Source of the DNA: Actibacterium sp. MT2.3-13A
Lineage (GTDB): Bacteria > Pseudomonadota > Alphaproteobacteria > Rhodobacterales > Rhodobacteraceae
Assembly (NCBI RefSeq): GCF_018139985.1
Contig: NZ_JAGSOU010000018.1
Coordinates: 1 to 53,149 of the forward strand
DNA: 53,149 nt
Direction of reading: 5' to 3'
Below, in pieces: positions 45,054-53,056 of the stretch. A model generated the notes under the pieces. The model did not search any database. It worked only from the letters and a program-made list of their open reading frames with translations, and was not told the origin of the DNA. The stretch's first letter is position 1, and each line of letters starts with the position of its first letter. A program made the position numbers and the translations under genes.

Positions 45054-46481
45054 TCAGAACTGCATGTAGACGAAGGCTTCGGCCTGCCAGCGGCCGAGCA
45101 GGATCAGCGCAAAGAGGCAGCCATACCAGGCCGCCCAGCGCAGTGCCCGCGGCGCGCGGGCGAGGCGGCGGGTAAGCTGCTTTTGCTCCAGCACCAGCTC
45201 GATCGCCAGAAGGGCCAGGATGAGCGCCCCGAGGAAGGCATGTTCGGCGGTGAAGGGGTAGCGTCCGATCAGGCCCGGCAGCTCCGGCAGCGCCGCCCAG
45301 ATCCGCGACAGCACCGTGCCGGCGTCGGACAGGTTCCCGGCGCGGAAAAACACCCAGCTGACCACGATCAGGTGAAACACGAGCAGGGTCACGGCGACGG
45401 TATGGACCCGGCCCAGCGCGGTGCCGCGCAGGCGTCCGCGGAGCCTGCGGCGCAGCGGGCTCAGCGCGCGCTCCACCCACAGATAGACGCCGTTCAGGGC
45501 GCCCCAGGCCAGAAACCCCCAGCCGATGCCGTAGCCCAGGCCCGCGTGCCAGATGCCGCTGGCCACGAACACCAGCATGAGGCCGATATACATCCGCAGC
45601 GCGCCGTGGCCGCTGCTGAAGGGGTAGTAGACGTAATCGCGGAACCAGTCGGCCAGCGACACATGCCAGCGCCGCGCCCAGAACTCGCTGATCGAATGGG
45701 CGAAATAGGAGCGGCGGAAATTCTCCGACAGCTTGACGCCGAACAGCAGCGACGCGCCGCGCGCGATATCGGTGTAGCCGGAAAAGTCGCAATAGATCTG
45801 GAGGGCGAAGAAATAGCTGGCCAGGATCAGCTCCATCGGCACGGCATAGTCGGGGATCGCATAGGTCCGGTCGACGAAGGGGGCGAGGTTGTCGGCGATC
45901 ACCACCTTCTTCACCAGCCCCCACAGGATCAGCTGAAGCGCCAGCGTCAGCACCGGCGGGCTGATCGCGGGCCGCTTGCCCAGCTCGCCCGCGAAGGTGC
46001 CGATGCGCTCGATCGGGCCGGCGAGGATCTTGGGGAACCACGCCAGGAAGACGAGATCCTGCAGCACGCCGCCGGCGGAGGCCTCGGGGCTGCGATGGCG
46101 GTCGGCCAGAAGCGCGATCGCGGTGAAGGCGTAGAAGGAGAAGCCGGCCGGCGAACTCAGCCCCAGCGGGGGCAGCCACGCAACCGCCTCGGCCACCGGA
46201 TCATAGTATTTCAGCGCGGCCAGCAGCCCGAGGATGGCCGCCACGCCGCCCCAGAACACCGCCGTCCGGTGCGCGGCCCCGGGCGCCAGAAGATAGCGTC
46301 CCGCCGCCAGCGCGATCGCCGCCACGACCCCGAGATAGGCGAGGTTCGCGACCCCGAAACTGCCGTAGAAGACGAGGCTGGCCAGCAGCATCCACGGCAG
46401 CCGGAACCGCGCGGGAAGCCCCCAGAAAAGGAGCGCCGCCAGCGGCAGGAAGACGAGAAAGGCGAGCGAATTGAACAGCAT
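45054..46481 (-). CDS. MBOAT O-acyltransferase (AlgI-like)
   Basis: This polytopic inner-membrane protein has 475 residues. The N-terminal MLFNSLAFLVFLPL and the blocks CDFSGYTDIARGASLLFG, RRWHVSLADWFRDYVYYP and GIWHAGLGYGIGWG, with the two active-site histidines, are classic for AlgI-type acetyltransferases. They pass acetyl (or another acyl) groups across the membrane for modification of exported polysaccharide or protein. It lies 32 nt downstream of the cytochrome genes on the same strand, so it could be read through from that operon, although its function more naturally pairs with the SGNH-like gene that follows. Confidence 0.92.
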   Translation of the reverse strand: MLFNSLAFLVFLPLAALLFWGLPARFRLPWMLLASLVFYGSFGVANLAYLGVVAAIALAAGRYLLAPGAAHRTAVFWGGVAAILGLLAALKYYDPVAEAVAWLPPLGLSSPAGFSFYAFTAIALLADRHRSPEASAGGVLQDLVFLAWFPKILAGPIERIGTFAGELGKRPAISPPVLTLALQLILWGLVKKVVIADNLAPFVDRTYAIPDYAVPMELILASYFFALQIYCDFSGYTDIARGASLLFGVKLSENFRRSYFAHSISEFWARRWHVSLADWFRDYVYYPFSSGHGALRMYIGLMLVFVASGIWHAGLGYGIGWGFLAWGALNGVYLWVERALSPLRRRLRGRLRGTALGRVHTVAVTLLVFHLIVVSWVFFRAGNLSDAGTVLSRIWAALPELPGLIGRYPFTAEHAFLGALILALLAIELVLEQKQLTRRLARAPRALRWAAWYGCLFALILLGRWQAEAFVYMQF

Positions 46482-46513
46482 GGGCCATCTCCCGGCCTAG
46501 GGTTCGGCAGCCC

Positions 46514-47086
46514 TCAATAGGACGCGCCCCCCGCGCGCAGGGCGGGCGGCACCAGGTCGATGGGGATCCCGGCGTTGAGCACCAGGTAATCCGCCAGCGC
46601 CTCGCGCTCGGCTTCGGTCATCGCGATCTCGATGTGGCTGGGCTTGTGCATCGTGCCCAGCCAGGCCTCGCGGGTGCGCTCCTGGGTGATGACCACGGTG
46701 ATGATGTGGCAGGACTGGCACATCTGCAGCGCCATGTCGCGCCCGTCGCGGGGCAGGTCGCCGGCCGGATCGAGGGGCGCGTTGGCCGCCAGGTAATGCG
46801 CCAGCGTGTCCAGTTGCCAGTTGTCGAGATCGGCCAGCGCCGGCGCCTCGGCCTGCGCCGCATCGAGCCGCCCGCGCCAGGTGGCCGGGTCGCCTGCGCC
46901 CGCGCCCTCGGCGATCGCGGCTTCCAGGCCGGTGGGCAGACCGGACTCGCGCAGGGTTTCCAGCAGGCTGCGGCCGCCCTCGGGGATGAAGTTGAAGACG
47001 TCATCCTCCTGCGCCGCCGCCACGCCGGGCAGGGTCAGCCAGAGCAGCGCGCTCAGGGTTGCGGGCAACAACGGGATCCGTGTCAT
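46514..47086 (-). CDS. exported single-haem cytochrome c (paralogue 1)
   Basis: The precursor has 190 residues with a Sec signal peptide (LLPATLSALLWLTLPGVAAA-Q). One haem motif, CQSCH, is at 123-127; MHKPSH downstream offers a possible axial Met. The start at 47086 follows GGAAAGG; an ATG 20 codons earlier is less likely because it would precede the signal peptide with a polar stretch. It is clearly paralogous to the next-upstream cytochrome: the haem lies at the same residues, and both have GGR.LL, D..D.A...CQ.CH, the W.GT...P.H.EI.M motif and a VPP.LR end. It probably accepts electrons in the periplasm from the co-encoded TPP enzyme. Confidence 0.87.
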   Translation of the reverse strand: MTRIPLLPATLSALLWLTLPGVAAAQEDDVFNFIPEGGRSLLETLRESGLPTGLEAAIAEGAGAGDPATWRGRLDAAQAEAPALADLDNWQLDTLAHYLAANAPLDPAGDLPRDGRDMALQMCQSCHIITVVITQERTREAWLGTMHKPSHIEIAMTEAEREALADYLVLNAGIPIDLVPPALRAGGASY

Positions 47087-47120
47087 CGTTTCACCTTTCC
47101 TTGGCGTCCCGGACAGGGCG

Positions 47121-47681
47121 TCAGAACCGCAGCTCGGGCGGGACATCCTCGAACCGGAGCGGCATGTTGAGGGCCGAATAATGGGCGAAGGTGTCGCGTT
47201 CGACCTCGCTCATCGGGATTTCCGAATGGAAGGGCGACTTGAACGTGCCCTTCCAGCCGACCTCGTCGCGGTCATGCATCAGGTAGCCGGAGAACAGCGA
47301 ATGGCAGAACTGGCATTGCGCGATCGCCAGGTCCTTGCCATCCGGCGGCAGCAGCGCGGCGTCGCCTGTTTCGGCCAGCTTCGACAGGATCTCCGCGGGC
47401 AGCGGCAGGTTCAGATCGGCATAGCCGGCGAAGGTGGCCAGCGCGGTCTCGTCCAGCCCGGCCTCGCGCGACGCGGCCCAGTCGCGCCATTCCTCCGCGC
47501 CCTGGTCGCGGGCGGCGATCTCGGCCAGCGCGGCGCCGTCCTCCGCACCGATCAGGAGCAGCAGCAGCGCCCGGCCACCCGAGGGCATGAAGGCATATTG
47601 ATCCTCCTGTGCCCAAGCCGACAGCGCCAGCGTCAGCGCGGCGAGGCCGAGAACCGGCAGAACACGCGTCGGGTGTCGCAT
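47121..47681 (-). CDS. exported single-haem cytochrome c (paralogue 2)
   Basis: The precursor has 186 residues with a signal peptide (VLPVLGLAALTLALSAWA-Q). The haem motif CQFCH is at 123-127. The C-terminal half matches the partner cytochrome (GTFKSPFHSEIPMSEVER, then LN.P and VPPELRF). It starts 5 nt after the zinc-ribbon gene and ends 34 nt before the partner, so it is firmly within the operon with the E1 subunits. The two cytochromes could form a heterodimer or act in sequence. No other named cytochrome family is recognised. Confidence 0.88.
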   Translation of the reverse strand: MRHPTRVLPVLGLAALTLALSAWAQEDQYAFMPSGGRALLLLLIGAEDGAALAEIAARDQGAEEWRDWAASREAGLDETALATFAGYADLNLPLPAEILSKLAETGDAALLPPDGKDLAIAQCQFCHSLFSGYLMHDRDEVGWKGTFKSPFHSEIPMSEVERDTFAHYSALNMPLRFEDVPPELRF

Positions 47682-47686
47682 CTTTC

Positions 47687-48016
47687 CTATCCGCCCGCCT
47701 TGCCGCCCGCGGACGCGTCGAAACGGAAGACCGGGACGGTCATGCTCTGCACCGCCTTTTCCGGCGCGAAACCCGCGCCGCGCATGAGGTCGAGCCTCAT
47801 CGCCGTCTCGTCCTCGTAGTATTTCTCGCCGCAGGTCCGGCAGACCAGCGCGGGGATGCCATCGACGACGACCAGACGCTCGCCCTCCCAGAAGGCGGCC
47901 TTGACGGTCTCGGCGGCCAGCGTGCCGCCCGAACAGCTGGTGCAGGCGGCGGACGGCGCGGGAGCAGGAGCCGTCACCGGCTCCTGCTGTTCAAGATCGC
48001 GTTCAGACAAGGTCAC
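47687..48016 (-). CDS. YgiT-type zinc-ribbon protein
   Basis: The product has 109 residues and no signal peptide. Two Cys pairs, CTSCSGG near 25 and CRTCGEKYY near 60, with VVVDGIPALVC between, match the YgiT/MqsA-type zinc finger; no DNA-binding domain follows and no toxin gene is adjacent. The GTG at 48016 has GGAG at 6-nt spacing and overlaps the E1-beta stop by 14 nt. In this setting it may be a regulator or assembly factor for the exported complex; the role is not known. Confidence 0.75.
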   Translation of the reverse strand: MTLSERDLEQQEPVTAPAPAPSAACTSCSGGTLAAETVKAAFWEGERLVVVDGIPALVCRTCGEKYYEDETAMRLDLMRGAGFAPEKAVQSMTVPVFRFDASAGGKAGG

Positions 48017-48971
48017 GGGCGGCTCCGATCACATGCTCGGCGTTGGGGCGCATCCACAGGAACATCTCCGGCGAGGCGGGCGGCGGGGCGTCGGGGAAGG
48101 CGACGCGCTTGTATTTCGCGCCCTCGACATTGGTCGCCACGCGGGCGATCACCTCGGCGCCTGGACACAGCGTGTAATAGGACTGGTCCACGGTCAGCAG
48201 GCGCTTTGTCTTGGCGACCGAATTCACCAGCGTCTCGGTGTCCATCTCCTTGAGCGCGCGCAGGTCGATCACCTCGACGCTCATCCCCTCGGCGGTCAGC
48301 GTCTCGGCCGCTTTCAGCACCTCGGGCATGCCCGCGCCGGAGCTGACGATGGTGAGGTCGCTGCCTTCCTGGCGCACCGCCGCCTTGTCCAGCGGCACCT
48401 CGTAGGGTTCGTCCGGCACCTCCTCGACCAGCGTGCGCAGCCCGGCCGGGTAGAGATAAACCACCGGGTCGGGCGAGCGCAGCGCGGCATGCATCATGCC
48501 CTTGGCGTCATAGGGGGTCGAGGGGATCACCGTGCGCACCCCGGGGATGTGCATGTAATAGCTGTCCTCCTCGTAGCAGGAATGCTGGCCGGCGAAGCCT
48601 GGCGTCTGGCCGGTCATCTCGATGATCCAGACCACCGGCATCGAGGCCTTGCCGCCGGTCATGTGCCGCATCTTGCCGGCATAGTTCTGGATCAGTTCGA
48701 ACGGCATCAGCGCGCCCTGATAGGGAATGTAGGTCGCCGCCTTCGAACCGGCGAGGCCCGCGCCCAGCACGGTCGCCGCCATCCAGTATTCGTCGATGCC
48801 GGTGTTGCAGACGCGCTTGCGCCCGAACTCAGTCTCCAGGTTGATCACCGGCAGGCCGGGGTTGGAGGCCACCGGCGGGGTGAGCTCGAAGATCCAGATC
48901 ATGTTGGGATCCTCGCGCATTTCGTATTGTACGGCCTCAAGGACCGCGTACATCCAGCTTTTCTGTGCCAT
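48003..48971 (-). CDS. TPP-dependent dehydrogenase E1 beta subunit
   Basis: The product has 322 residues and no signal peptide. It has the pyruvate/acetoin dehydrogenase E1-beta fold: a pyrimidine-binding domain (NTGIDEYWMAATVLGAGLAGSKAATYIPY), the ion-binding loop PGVRTVIPSTPYDAKG and a C-terminal domain with VEVIDLRALKEMD. It follows E1-alpha by 30 nt with AAAGGAT upstream. Because E1 is an alpha/beta tetramer and alpha bears a Tat signal, the beta subunit may be carried across the membrane by binding to alpha before export. No E2 or E3 gene is seen. Confidence 0.88.
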   Translation of the reverse strand: MAQKSWMYAVLEAVQYEMREDPNMIWIFELTPPVASNPGLPVINLETEFGRKRVCNTGIDEYWMAATVLGAGLAGSKAATYIPYQGALMPFELIQNYAGKMRHMTGGKASMPVVWIIEMTGQTPGFAGQHSCYEEDSYYMHIPGVRTVIPSTPYDAKGMMHAALRSPDPVVYLYPAGLRTLVEEVPDEPYEVPLDKAAVRQEGSDLTIVSSGAGMPEVLKAAETLTAEGMSVEVIDLRALKEMDTETLVNSVAKTKRLLTVDQSYYTLCPGAEVIARVATNVEGAKYKRVAFPDAPPPASPEMFLWMRPNAEHVIGAARDLV

Positions 48972-49001
48972 CGGTCTATCCTTTCAAAACGGTCCCCGGG
49001 T

Positions 49002-50222
49002 TCAGCCGAACTGCCGTGCGGCCACGGTGCCCTCGGCGAAGACGTGTTTCAGCGCGTCCTCGGGATTGCAGAGCGGTTGCGACAGCCCCCATTCGAAGGC
49101 TGCGGCGATCTCGGCCTTGACCTCCTCCTCGATCGCGGCGGCGCGGGCTTCGTCCAGCACCCCCCAGTCGACCAGCGTGTCGCGGCAGATGTCGACCGGA
49201 TCGCGCTGCATCCAGGCGCGCACCTCGCGCTCGGGCCGGAACGAGGTGATCGCCAGCGGGTCGTAGCCGAAGGCGCCGAGTTCCCCCTCCTTGGCGCCGG
49301 GCGCACCCCAGTGGTTGTAGTAGCGGTAGGTCTTGGCCTCTATGAAGGTCGGGCCGCCGCCGGCGCGGGCGCGGTCCACGGCTTCCTTCATCGCGTTGTA
49401 GACCTGGAACACGTCCTGGCCGTCCACCACGCGCGCCGGGATGCCGTAGGCCGTGGCGGCATCGGCAATGTCCTTGTGCGGGCAGGAATAGGTGTAGTGC
49501 GCGTACTGGTGATAAAGGTTGTTCTCCAGCACATAGATGAAGGGCAGGTCCAGAAGCTTGGCGTTGTTCAGCGCCGAGTGGAACTGCGGCGTGGCATAGG
49601 TGCCGTCGCCGCCGAACACGACCGAAACCTGATCCGAGCCGCGTGCCCGGAAGGCAAAGGCCGAGCCGGTCGCCGTCACATGGCCCGGCCCGATCATCCC
49701 GTCGGCGCCGATGAAGCCGACCGAGGGGTCGGACAGGTGCATCTCGGCCGCGTAGCCGCCGTTCAGCCCGGTCGCCCGGAAGTCGTCCTCGGCGACCATC
49801 TTGGGGATGTCCACGCCCTTGGCGATGGCATGGCCCGAGGGGCGGTGCGTCGAATAGACGAGGTCGATCTGCTCGAACGGCCCGTCGTTCCTGAGCGCCG
49901 CGCACACCCCCGTCGCCACGGCCTCCTGCCCGGCGTAGAAGTGGTTGTAGCCGCGGTAATCCGGGTTGGCGAGCATCTGGTCGGCCTGGGTCCGCTCATG
50001 CCAGCGGATCCTCAGGATGGTGCGGTACATGTCCACGAGTTTCTCGTCAGGCAGATCCTTCGCGTGGAATCCGATGTCGCCGTCGGCGAAGGCGCGCCGT
50101 CCCGAGGTCGAGAGAACGGCCCCCGTCAGCGCGGCGATCTGCAGGAACCCGCGCCGCGATTGCGATGCCGGCGCGTCGTCCTCCGTGGGCAGGGGGGCAG
50201 TCGAATTGAGGTTCCGGTCCAT
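49002..50222 (-). CDS. TPP-dependent dehydrogenase E1 alpha subunit with Tat signal
   Basis: The precursor has 406 residues. The N-terminus has SRRGFLQ at 22-28 followed by a hydrophobic stretch and AFA-D near 46, a twin-arginine signal. The mature protein is E1-alpha: Arg/His-rich start, HRPSGHAI, and the TPP motif GDG at 205-207 with ENN about 30 residues on. The ATG is preceded by GGGAGGAG. Tat exports folded, cofactor-loaded proteins, so TPP could be bound in the cytoplasm first. It leads the operon E1-alpha, E1-beta, zinc ribbon, two cytochromes. Known relatives decarboxylate pyruvate, branched-chain 2-oxoacids or acetoin in the cytoplasm. Confidence 0.9.
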   Translation of the reverse strand: MDRNLNSTAPLPTEDDAPASQSRRGFLQIAALTGAVLSTSGRRAFADGDIGFHAKDLPDEKLVDMYRTILRIRWHERTQADQMLANPDYRGYNHFYAGQEAVATGVCAALRNDGPFEQIDLVYSTHRPSGHAIAKGVDIPKMVAEDDFRATGLNGGYAAEMHLSDPSVGFIGADGMIGPGHVTATGSAFAFRARGSDQVSVVFGGDGTYATPQFHSALNNAKLLDLPFIYVLENNLYHQYAHYTYSCPHKDIADAATAYGIPARVVDGQDVFQVYNAMKEAVDRARAGGGPTFIEAKTYRYYNHWGAPGAKEGELGAFGYDPLAITSFRPEREVRAWMQRDPVDICRDTLVDWGVLDEARAAAIEEEVKAEIAAAFEWGLSQPLCNPEDALKHVFAEGTVAARQFG

Positions 50223-50506
50223 GGTTTTCTCCTCCCAAATGGGCCCGTCGGTCGTCGGTTCTTAGGTTATTGTGGCCTCCAGGTAACAATGGGGGAGATC
50301 GTGGACCCCGGCGGGCTTACTGTAATTGATTCAGGTCAAGTTGCGCGATAACCGCCCGCCGGTTTCGGTGGGGGATTGATTCGAATTCGCGCGGAGATGC
50401 GCGGCCGGGCCGCGTCCCGGCTTTCCCCGGCCTGTCATTCATGGCACATCTTGTCCTAGTCCTGGGCGGCGCCGGGGCAGAGCGGACACGCAGGGGTGTG
50501 GACAGT
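50223..50506. promoter_or_regulatory. divergent control region of the E1/cytochrome operon and the M24 gene
   Basis: This 284-bp region between two divergent genes contains an Fnr-like box at 50326-50339 and otherwise no gene. No clear -35/-10 pair is visible. It presumably carries the promoters of both transcription units. Confidence 0.5.
50326..50339. promoter_or_regulatory. Fnr/FnrL-type binding site
   Basis: TTGAT-TCAG-GTCAA fits the Fnr consensus TTGAT-N4-ATCAA with one change (G for A), a form accepted by FnrL/Crp-Fnr regulators in alphaproteobacteria. Its centre lies about 110 bp upstream of the E1-alpha start and about 175 bp upstream of the M24 start. It would tie expression to oxygen or redox state, which suits c-type cytochromes. 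Confidence 0.6.
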
Positions 50507-51616
50507 GTGAGCGGCGAAACCGAAGGACGATACAATCTGGAGGAACCCTTCTGCCGCGCCCGGCAGCAGGCGCTGCGCGAGGAGTTGCGCGCGTCGGGCT
50601 GCGCGGCGCTGCTGGTGCGCGACCGCGGGCAGCTCACCCGGCTGTTCAACTACCGCGCGCGCGAGATTTTCCTGGCGGCGGCGCTGATCCTCGCGGACGG
50701 GCCGTCGGTGATCAGCCGCCGCGCCGGCGACGAGGGGGCGGTTTTCGCGGATGACGAGCGGTCTTTCGAGGCGGCCTACATGGCCTCGCTGCGGCCCGGG
50801 ATGTCCGACCTGGCGCTGGCGCCGCTGCTCGCCCTCATCCCGGCGGGCTGCCGGCTTGGCTGCGACGGCGACCTGCCGCTGGCGCTGTCGGGCCGGGTGG
50901 AGCCGTTCGACATGCGGCCCGGGATCGCGCGCCGCCAGCGCGCCAAGGATCCCGACGAACTGGCGCTGATCGCCGCCGCCGCCGCCGCGGGGGAGGCCGC
51001 CTATGCCGCGATCGAGCCGCTGCTGGTCGAGGGCACCCGCGAGATCGACCTCTTCGCGGCCTACCAGGCGGCGGCCGTGTCGGCGGCGGGAGAGGCCATC
51101 GGCGAGCTTGGCAACGATTTTCGCGGCGGCGCGGGCGGCGGCACGCCGCGCACCGCGCCGCTGCGGGCCGGCGACCTGATCCCGATTGACACCGGCGTGA
51201 TGCTGCGCGGCTACCACTCGGACCTGTGCCGCACCTATCCGGTCGGCGGGGACTGGAGCGACGCGCAGCTCGATGCCGCGCGTCGGGTGGTCGAGGCGCA
51301 TGCGCTGGCGCTGTCGATGATCGCGCCGGGGGCGTCGTGCCGGGCCGTCTATGACGAGGTCGGCCGTTTCCTCGACGGCTACCGCGGGTATACGTTCAAG
51401 AGCCATCTCGGCCACGGCATCGGCCTGAGCCCGGTCGAGACTCCGCGCATCAACCCGCATTGGAACGACCGTTTCCAGATCGGCGACGTGTTCACGCTGG
51501 AGCCGGGGCTCTACGGCCCCGGGCTGCGCGCGGGCGTGCGGATCGAGAATGACTATGTGCTGGCCGAGGGCGGGGTCCGCGCGCTGTCGGACTCGGCCTC
51601 GGTCGTGCCGCGCTGA
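50507..51616 (+). CDS. M24-family metallopeptidase (Xaa-Pro aminopeptidase/creatinase-like)
   Basis: The product has 369 residues. The C-terminal pita-bread domain has the five metal ligands: Asp in PIDTGV, Asp in YHSDLCRTY, His in GHGIGL, Glu in TLEPGLYG and Glu in RIENDY. The N-terminal domain is typical of prolidase/creatinase proteins. The start is set at GTG 50507, with AGGGG 10 nt upstream; an ATG at 50441 is also open but adds unlike sequence. It may be a proline peptidase or a non-peptide hydrolase. It is divergent from the E1 operon and convergent with otnI (10-nt gap). Confidence 0.88.
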   Translation: MSGETEGRYNLEEPFCRARQQALREELRASGCAALLVRDRGQLTRLFNYRAREIFLAAALILADGPSVISRRAGDEGAVFADDERSFEAAYMASLRPGMSDLALAPLLALIPAGCRLGCDGDLPLALSGRVEPFDMRPGIARRQRAKDPDELALIAAAAAAGEAAYAAIEPLLVEGTREIDLFAAYQAAAVSAAGEAIGELGNDFRGGAGGGTPRTAPLRAGDLIPIDTGVMLRGYHSDLCRTYPVGGDWSDAQLDAARRVVEAHALALSMIAPGASCRAVYDEVGRFLDGYRGYTFKSHLGHGIGLSPVETPRINPHWNDRFQIGDVFTLEPGLYGPGLRAGVRIENDYVLAEGGVRALSDSASVVPR

Positions 51617-51626
51617 GGCCGGCGGC

Positions 51627-52406
51627 TCAGGCCCCGATGGCCCTGAACGGCGCCAGCCAGACCAGCCCCTTTCCGGTGTCCCCGCCGCGCGGCTTGTATT
51701 CGGCGCCGATGGGGCGGTCATAGCCCATCGCGGCGACGGATTTCAGCAGGTCGGGATAGTTCACCTCGCCGGCATCGGGCTCGCCCCGGTCGGGGACGGC
51801 GGCGATCTGGATATGGCCGATCAGCGGCAGATGCGCCTCGATCCGGCGGGTCAGGTCGCCCTGCATGATCTGGGTGTGATAGCAGTCGAACATCAGGCGC
51901 AGGCTGGGTTGGCCCAGATCCGCGATGATCTCGGCGGCATGTTCGACGCGCGACAGGTGATAGCCGGGCACGTCGCGGTGGTTGATCGGCTCGATCAGGA
52001 TGCCGATGCCGTGGGCGCCGGCGCGCTCGCAGGCGAAGCGCAGGTTGTCGCGGAAGGTCTCTTCGGCCGCCGGGCCGCCATCGGTCTTGCCGGCCATGAC
52101 ATGGACATTGGCCGCGCCGATCGCTGCGGCATAGGCCACCGCCTGCTCGATCGCGGCACGGGCCTCGGCCGTGCGGCCGGGCAGGGCGGCCAGACCGAAA
52201 TCGCCCCCCGCCACGTCGCCGGGCACGGTGTTCAGCCCCAGCATGGGCAGGCCGGTCTCCTCCAGCGCCGCCTTCACCTCACCGGCGGGCACGGCATAGG
52301 GGAAATGGCACTCCACCGCGTCGAAGCCCGCGCGCTTCGCGGCGCGTATGGCCTCGGGCAGGGGGTGCTCGGTGAACAGAAAGCCCAGATTAGCGGAAAA
52401 TTGCAT
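51627..52406 (-). CDS. otnI: 2-oxo-tetronate isomerase / hydroxypyruvate isomerase-family protein
   Basis: This cytoplasmic TIM-barrel isomerase has 259 residues. It begins MQFSANLGFLFTEHPL and shows GLNTVPGDVAGGDFGLAALPG, ILIEPINHRDVPGY with the catalytic Glu, and FDCYHTQIMQGDL, the hydroxypyruvate isomerase family blocks. The ATG at 52406 overlaps the otnC stop (TGATG) with GGAG 8 nt upstream. With OtnK and OtnC it forms the pathway for D-erythronate/L-threonate-type four-carbon acid sugars, where OtnI isomerises the 2-oxo to the 3-oxo acid. Plain hydroxypyruvate isomerase is the alternative, but the neighbours favour OtnI. Confidence 0.86.
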   Translation of the reverse strand: MQFSANLGFLFTEHPLPEAIRAAKRAGFDAVECHFPYAVPAGEVKAALEETGLPMLGLNTVPGDVAGGDFGLAALPGRTAEARAAIEQAVAYAAAIGAANVHVMAGKTDGGPAAEETFRDNLRFACERAGAHGIGILIEPINHRDVPGYHLSRVEHAAEIIADLGQPSLRLMFDCYHTQIMQGDLTRRIEAHLPLIGHIQIAAVPDRGEPDAGEVNYPDLLKSVAAMGYDRPIGAEYKPRGGDTGKGLVWLAPFRAIGA

Positions 52407-53056
52407 CAGTCCCACTCCACGTCGAAGGTTGTGACCACATCGGTGATCTGCTCGGGTGTCAGCGCGATCGCCCGGCTGCCGCGCATAAGAAGCGCCAGTT
52501 TCGAGGTCTCCTCCAGCTCTTCCATGGCAAAGACCGCGGCCTCCATGTCCTTGGCCGCCACCACCGGCCCGTGATTGGCCAGCACCACCGCCGAGCGCTT
52601 GCCCGCCAACCCGCGCACCGCGTCGCCCATGGCCGGATCGCCGGGGCGGAAATAGGGCAGCAGCTGAACCTTGCCCAGCCGCATGATGGAATAGGCGGTC
52701 AGCGGCGGCAGCATGTTCTCGGGGTCCGTGTCGGGCAGCATGGACAGGGCGACGGCATGGGTCGAGTGCAGATGCACCACCGCGCCCGCGCTGCGCCGCG
52801 TTTCATAAAAGGCGCTGTGCAGCGGCATTTCCTTGGTCGGCTTGTCGCCGCCGACGTGGCGGCCCTGCGCGTCGAACCGGCTCAGCCGCGCGGGGTCGAG
52901 CCGGCCGAAGCTCGACCCGGTGGGCGTGACCAGCAGCCCACCGTCCTCGGTCCGGGCCGAGATGTTGCCCGAGGCGCCCCCGGTCAGGCCGCGCTCGAAC
53001 ATCGAGGCCGCCCAGAAACAGATATCCTCGCGCAGGCGGGTGTCGCTGCTGCTCAT
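52406..53056 (-). CDS. otnC: 3-oxo-tetronate 4-phosphate decarboxylase (class II aldolase family)
   Basis: The product has 216 residues of the class II aldolase/adducin fold. The N-terminal GLTGGASGNISAR, the KEMPLHSAFYE segment and the zinc histidines in HLHSTH, with a further His in ANHGPVVA, are all present. In the Otn pathway it decarboxylates 3-oxo-tetronate 4-phosphate to dihydroxyacetone phosphate. It sits between the otnK 3' end (overlap of 4 nt) and otnI, the standard order otnK-otnC-otnI. Confidence 0.88.
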   Translation of the reverse strand: MSSSDTRLREDICFWAASMFERGLTGGASGNISARTEDGGLLVTPTGSSFGRLDPARLSRFDAQGRHVGGDKPTKEMPLHSAFYETRRSAGAVVHLHSTHAVALSMLPDTDPENMLPPLTAYSIMRLGKVQLLPYFRPGDPAMGDAVRGLAGKRSAVVLANHGPVVAAKDMEAAVFAMEELEETSKLALLMRGSRAIALTPEQITDVVTTFDVEWD

